Shown: one piece after another, positions 61,359 to 64,000 of the stretch
Layout of the letters: each line of letters begins with the position of its first letter
Numbering within the stretch: the first letter of the stretch is position 1
Source of the DNA: Sipunculus nudus
Lineage: Eukaryota > Annelida > Sipuncula > Golfingiida > Sipunculidae
Direction: 5' to 3'
Length of the DNA: 64,000 bases
Assembly (NCBI GenBank): GCA_026874595.1
Contig: CM049316.1
Coordinates: 16,703,839-16,767,838, forward strand
Program-made: the position numbers and the translations under genes
Notes under the pieces: generated by a model
The model's database searches: none
The model's input: only the letters and a program-made list of their open reading frames with translations
What the model was told of the DNA's origin: nothing

Positions 61359-63270
61359 TACAATAATCGTTGCTGAATATGTTGCTGCTCTAGTGGGTAC
61401 ACAGTTTAATAAGAAACAGGTACATGTTGTACGATATGCCACTGAATGAGCTGGTACTTGGCAAGCAAATAAGTAAAAAGTCTATTTTTATTCTGTTTAA
61501 TTAAGTGTCAGTTTTCTGTCTCTGAATATGGCATGTACTGCTAAATTCATTTAATCATGAGAAATCCCTCTGTTTGTCTGATTGGGCTTCATTGTTTGAA
61601 CCCATCCAATCCATTTGCTTGATGAGTCGCTACACGGTCCAGTTAAATAAATATCTAATTATATATAACCATATAACAATTGGTTACCGGTATTCAAAAT
61701 ATCCCGTTTAATACTTTATCTGTGACCACCAAATGTTATTAACAGGTTTCAGGGTTCTAGCTGGGACTGTTCTGTATATATCACTTACTAACATCTTGTT
61801 GACAATATCATATTACACAATACTTTTCATGTATGCACGTTATACCCTGATTGTACAACCAGACTAACTAATGTGACGACACACAACAACAGCTCGTTAT
61901 GGCGGCATTCACCACTTACCTACTGAGAATCTTCGCAAATATGCATACGCTATGATACAAACAAATAATAAAGCCATCAAGACTGCCAGTCACATATGGA
62001 TCAAGACCCAACATATTCCACTGCACACCTTGACATTTGGCAATATATATACAATAACTAAAACTGGGTAGTTATGCACAGAAAAACATTGTTATATGGA
62101 CTGAAATCAGGTCATTGCATCATTTGAAATGACCTTGACCTTTGATCCTTAAAATAAGATTTTTGGATTTCAAGTATTAAATCAGAACACAGTAAAAAGT
62201 TGGGCAATAAAAAACATGGAAATATGCAAAACTGTGTAAATAAGACAGAGGAAATACTTTATTTTTAATTTCTTTTAGAGATAACTACCTCCATTTTACA
62301 TGTGTAATTCATGAGTCTTAAGGTAATTTCATGGTTCTTTCAAGGGCTCTCTTTTGGGATGTGCCTATTAGACACATTCCTTTCAAAGTACCTATAACAG
62401 CTATTAACCTGCCCTATTCAGCCAAGATTGGTTTGGAAATACTATTACACTACTGGTTCCTCCTGGGGAGACTAGTATTGCTTACTGCACAGCTGTGTGA
62501 AAGTCTGGAATGAACAAATAACTATCATGTATACATGGAACCTATACATTTAAGTCCACTGGCTCAGTAGTCAGACACTAAAATCACCAACTTTTCCTAT
62601 TACACACAGCTGTTTTTCACGATCTTGATAATAATCCAATCTGCCACTAAGAAACAACCTTTTTGTACTGACATAATGACACAATGTCCAGGCCCTCTGT
62701 TAGTTTTTTGAGAGGTTGTTGGTATGATGATTACTGGTGGCTGTATGTGTGAAGGTGAAACAAAATGACCTTCACATAATGCACAGAAAATATGTCAGAT
62801 TCCAAGGAAAATTGCTCATGGCATGATATCCCACATTCTGTGATTCTGTGATCATAATGACAACATGCAGTTCAATATGATCAGACAGTAAGAATCACAC
62901 TGAAGTGATAATGTCATCATGCAAACAGATGTAATTACATTAAATAAATAGTTAAGTCTTTCTCAGGCAAAAAGGAACCAATTAAAAAAGTTTTTAACAA
63001 ATAACAAATAACAATCAAATGGAATATAGTTAAACAGCCTTGAAAACAATTTTTTATTCTTGAAGTGCTCAACAATGTGTATTACTCCAAAGCTTTAAGA
63101 AACATTAAAAATCAAGGAGATTTCAACAAGACCTGTCCGGACAGCAAAACAAAAGTTTCTAGCCTTTATGACAAAAAAAAATGCACAACAGATGCCTGAC
63201 ATATCAACCAAATGATGAAGTTTTGGTCACATGATTTACAGGCTAAAATTTGCTAATAACAGACAGACTT

Positions 63271-63351
63271 CTAACCCCCATTTCCACTTGAAGTTTTTAC
63301 ACAAGATGGGTTCTCTTCAATATATTTGTCCTCCTCAAAGATGATCTGGAT
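63271..63351 (-). CDS. Candidate terminal exon on the minus strand
   Basis: After a good acceptor (GTGATTTCAG on the minus strand) the sequence reads IQIIFEEDKYIEENPSCVKT and six more residues to a TAG stop. It starts in phase 0, whereas the exon at 58536 needs one base from upstream, so the two cannot share one upstream donor. It is either the last exon of a neighbouring gene whose body lies beyond 64000 or an alternative last exon. A minus-strand AATAAA near 62260 could end it. Confidence 0.45.
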   Translation of the reverse strand: MQIIFEEDKYIEENPSCVKTSSGNGG

Positions 63352-64000
63352 CTGAAATCACTGACTTAACAATGTGATGAGATTTCTAATTATATACAGG
63401 TTTTACAAAGTGGTCATTAAATTCCTAATGCATTACATTCAGTTTTGTCTTTTACTTTCAAATAAATGATGAATAGTGATTGTATTTGTGTGAAAATAAT
63501 TTTTATTATTTAGTAAACTTATTCTTTTGTTGAAAGTGACCCACTAGAGAACTTACAGATGTTCCATAAGCCCTTATGAAGAAGTTTGCAAACCTCTGCA
63601 CTTGAGTCTAACATAAAATCTTGTGTATATATCAAGCCAGTGTATTACAAGATCTTGTATGTGAATGATTAAATCAAAATGCTCTCAGTATAGTGGAAGA
63701 GGTGCAAAAATGTTTGAATCAGTTGTGACCAGAATCAGAATTGACCAAAGGCTGAATTTGTAAAAAGAAAAAACATGATGAAAAGATATGTGCAATATTG
63801 ATTGGTTCTGATCTGAATGTGCACGAGGCAAGAATCATGAGAAATAAAAAGTTAAAACATGTCCAAGCAAAATAAAGACACTAAGATGAGTTGAACATGG
63901 TCAGTATATTCATTGTAGCACATTTTATGCACAGCAAGAACCAGCTATCTGCATCGCAGGTAGAGATATCATAAGTTTATGCATTTATAGACAGGTGAGA

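Larger units (their letters stand above)
58540..63270. other. Intron or intergenic stretch, nothing coding recognised
   Basis: AT-rich with two TA microsatellites and a short palindrome AACAATTATGtCATAATTGTT near 60720. No exon with acceptable borders was found by eye on either strand. Confidence 0.5.

Noticed and set aside
1-64000. CRISPR array or bacterial operon structure
   Set aside because: The tandem repeats lack spacer-like unique units of constant length, and the window is clearly eukaryotic with spliced genes.

Overview
The window is animal nuclear DNA, AT-rich and intron-rich, with split genes bounded by GT...AG junctions, many dinucleotide microsatellites and a dense load of dispersed repeats. 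Several repeats end in ACGG/ACAG-type tetranucleotide runs followed by a short stem-loop and an A-run. This resembles the pearl / Helentron-associated (HINE-like) elements described from bivalve molluscs, so a bivalve or another mollusc is the most likely source. That assignment rests on repeat style and protein content only.

Layout. 1-9.7 kb: no confident gene; microsatellites, pieces of pearl-like elements (4.9-8.5 kb) and a broken endonuclease fragment of a mobile element (9.06-9.47 kb). 9.7-23.6 kb, plus strand: ten exons of an M14 (carboxypeptidase A/B type) zinc metallocarboxypeptidase, joined by hand with consistent splice phase, lacking only the signal-peptide exon(s). Its introns hold a complete hAT-type non-autonomous element with a perfect 8-bp target duplication (14.9-15.6 kb) and a 28-bp minisatellite (17.6-18.4 kb). 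24.3-35.7 kb: repeats only, including a 22-bp minisatellite full of AATAAA hexamers, a 291-bp direct duplication, two tRNA-like SINE copies, a GC-rich island and a fold-back element with about 126-bp inverted arms. 35.8-38.0 kb, plus strand: a single-exon 743-residue divergent seven-helix receptor with an intracellular third loop of about 460 residues. 40.3-47.2 kb: pearl-like elements with tandem cores, one nested in another. 47.2-52.9 kb: sparse sequence that may be 3' UTR of the next gene, holding a second hAT-like miniature element and a tRNA-Lys-like SINE. 52.9-63.4 kb, minus strand: two phase-matched exons of the acidic, Ser/Lys-rich C-terminus of an unrecognised protein, and a separate last exon at 63.3 kb that may belong to another gene or isoform. 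Two further pearl-like elements lie at 53.4-55.3 and 56.7-57.4 kb.

No operon-like cooperation is expected. The peptidase and the receptor look functional by conservation of frame. The features most worth a second look are the receptor with its missing signature motifs and huge third loop, the extra-cysteine insertion in the peptidase, and the set of mobile elements that share one type of right end but carry unrelated tandem cores.
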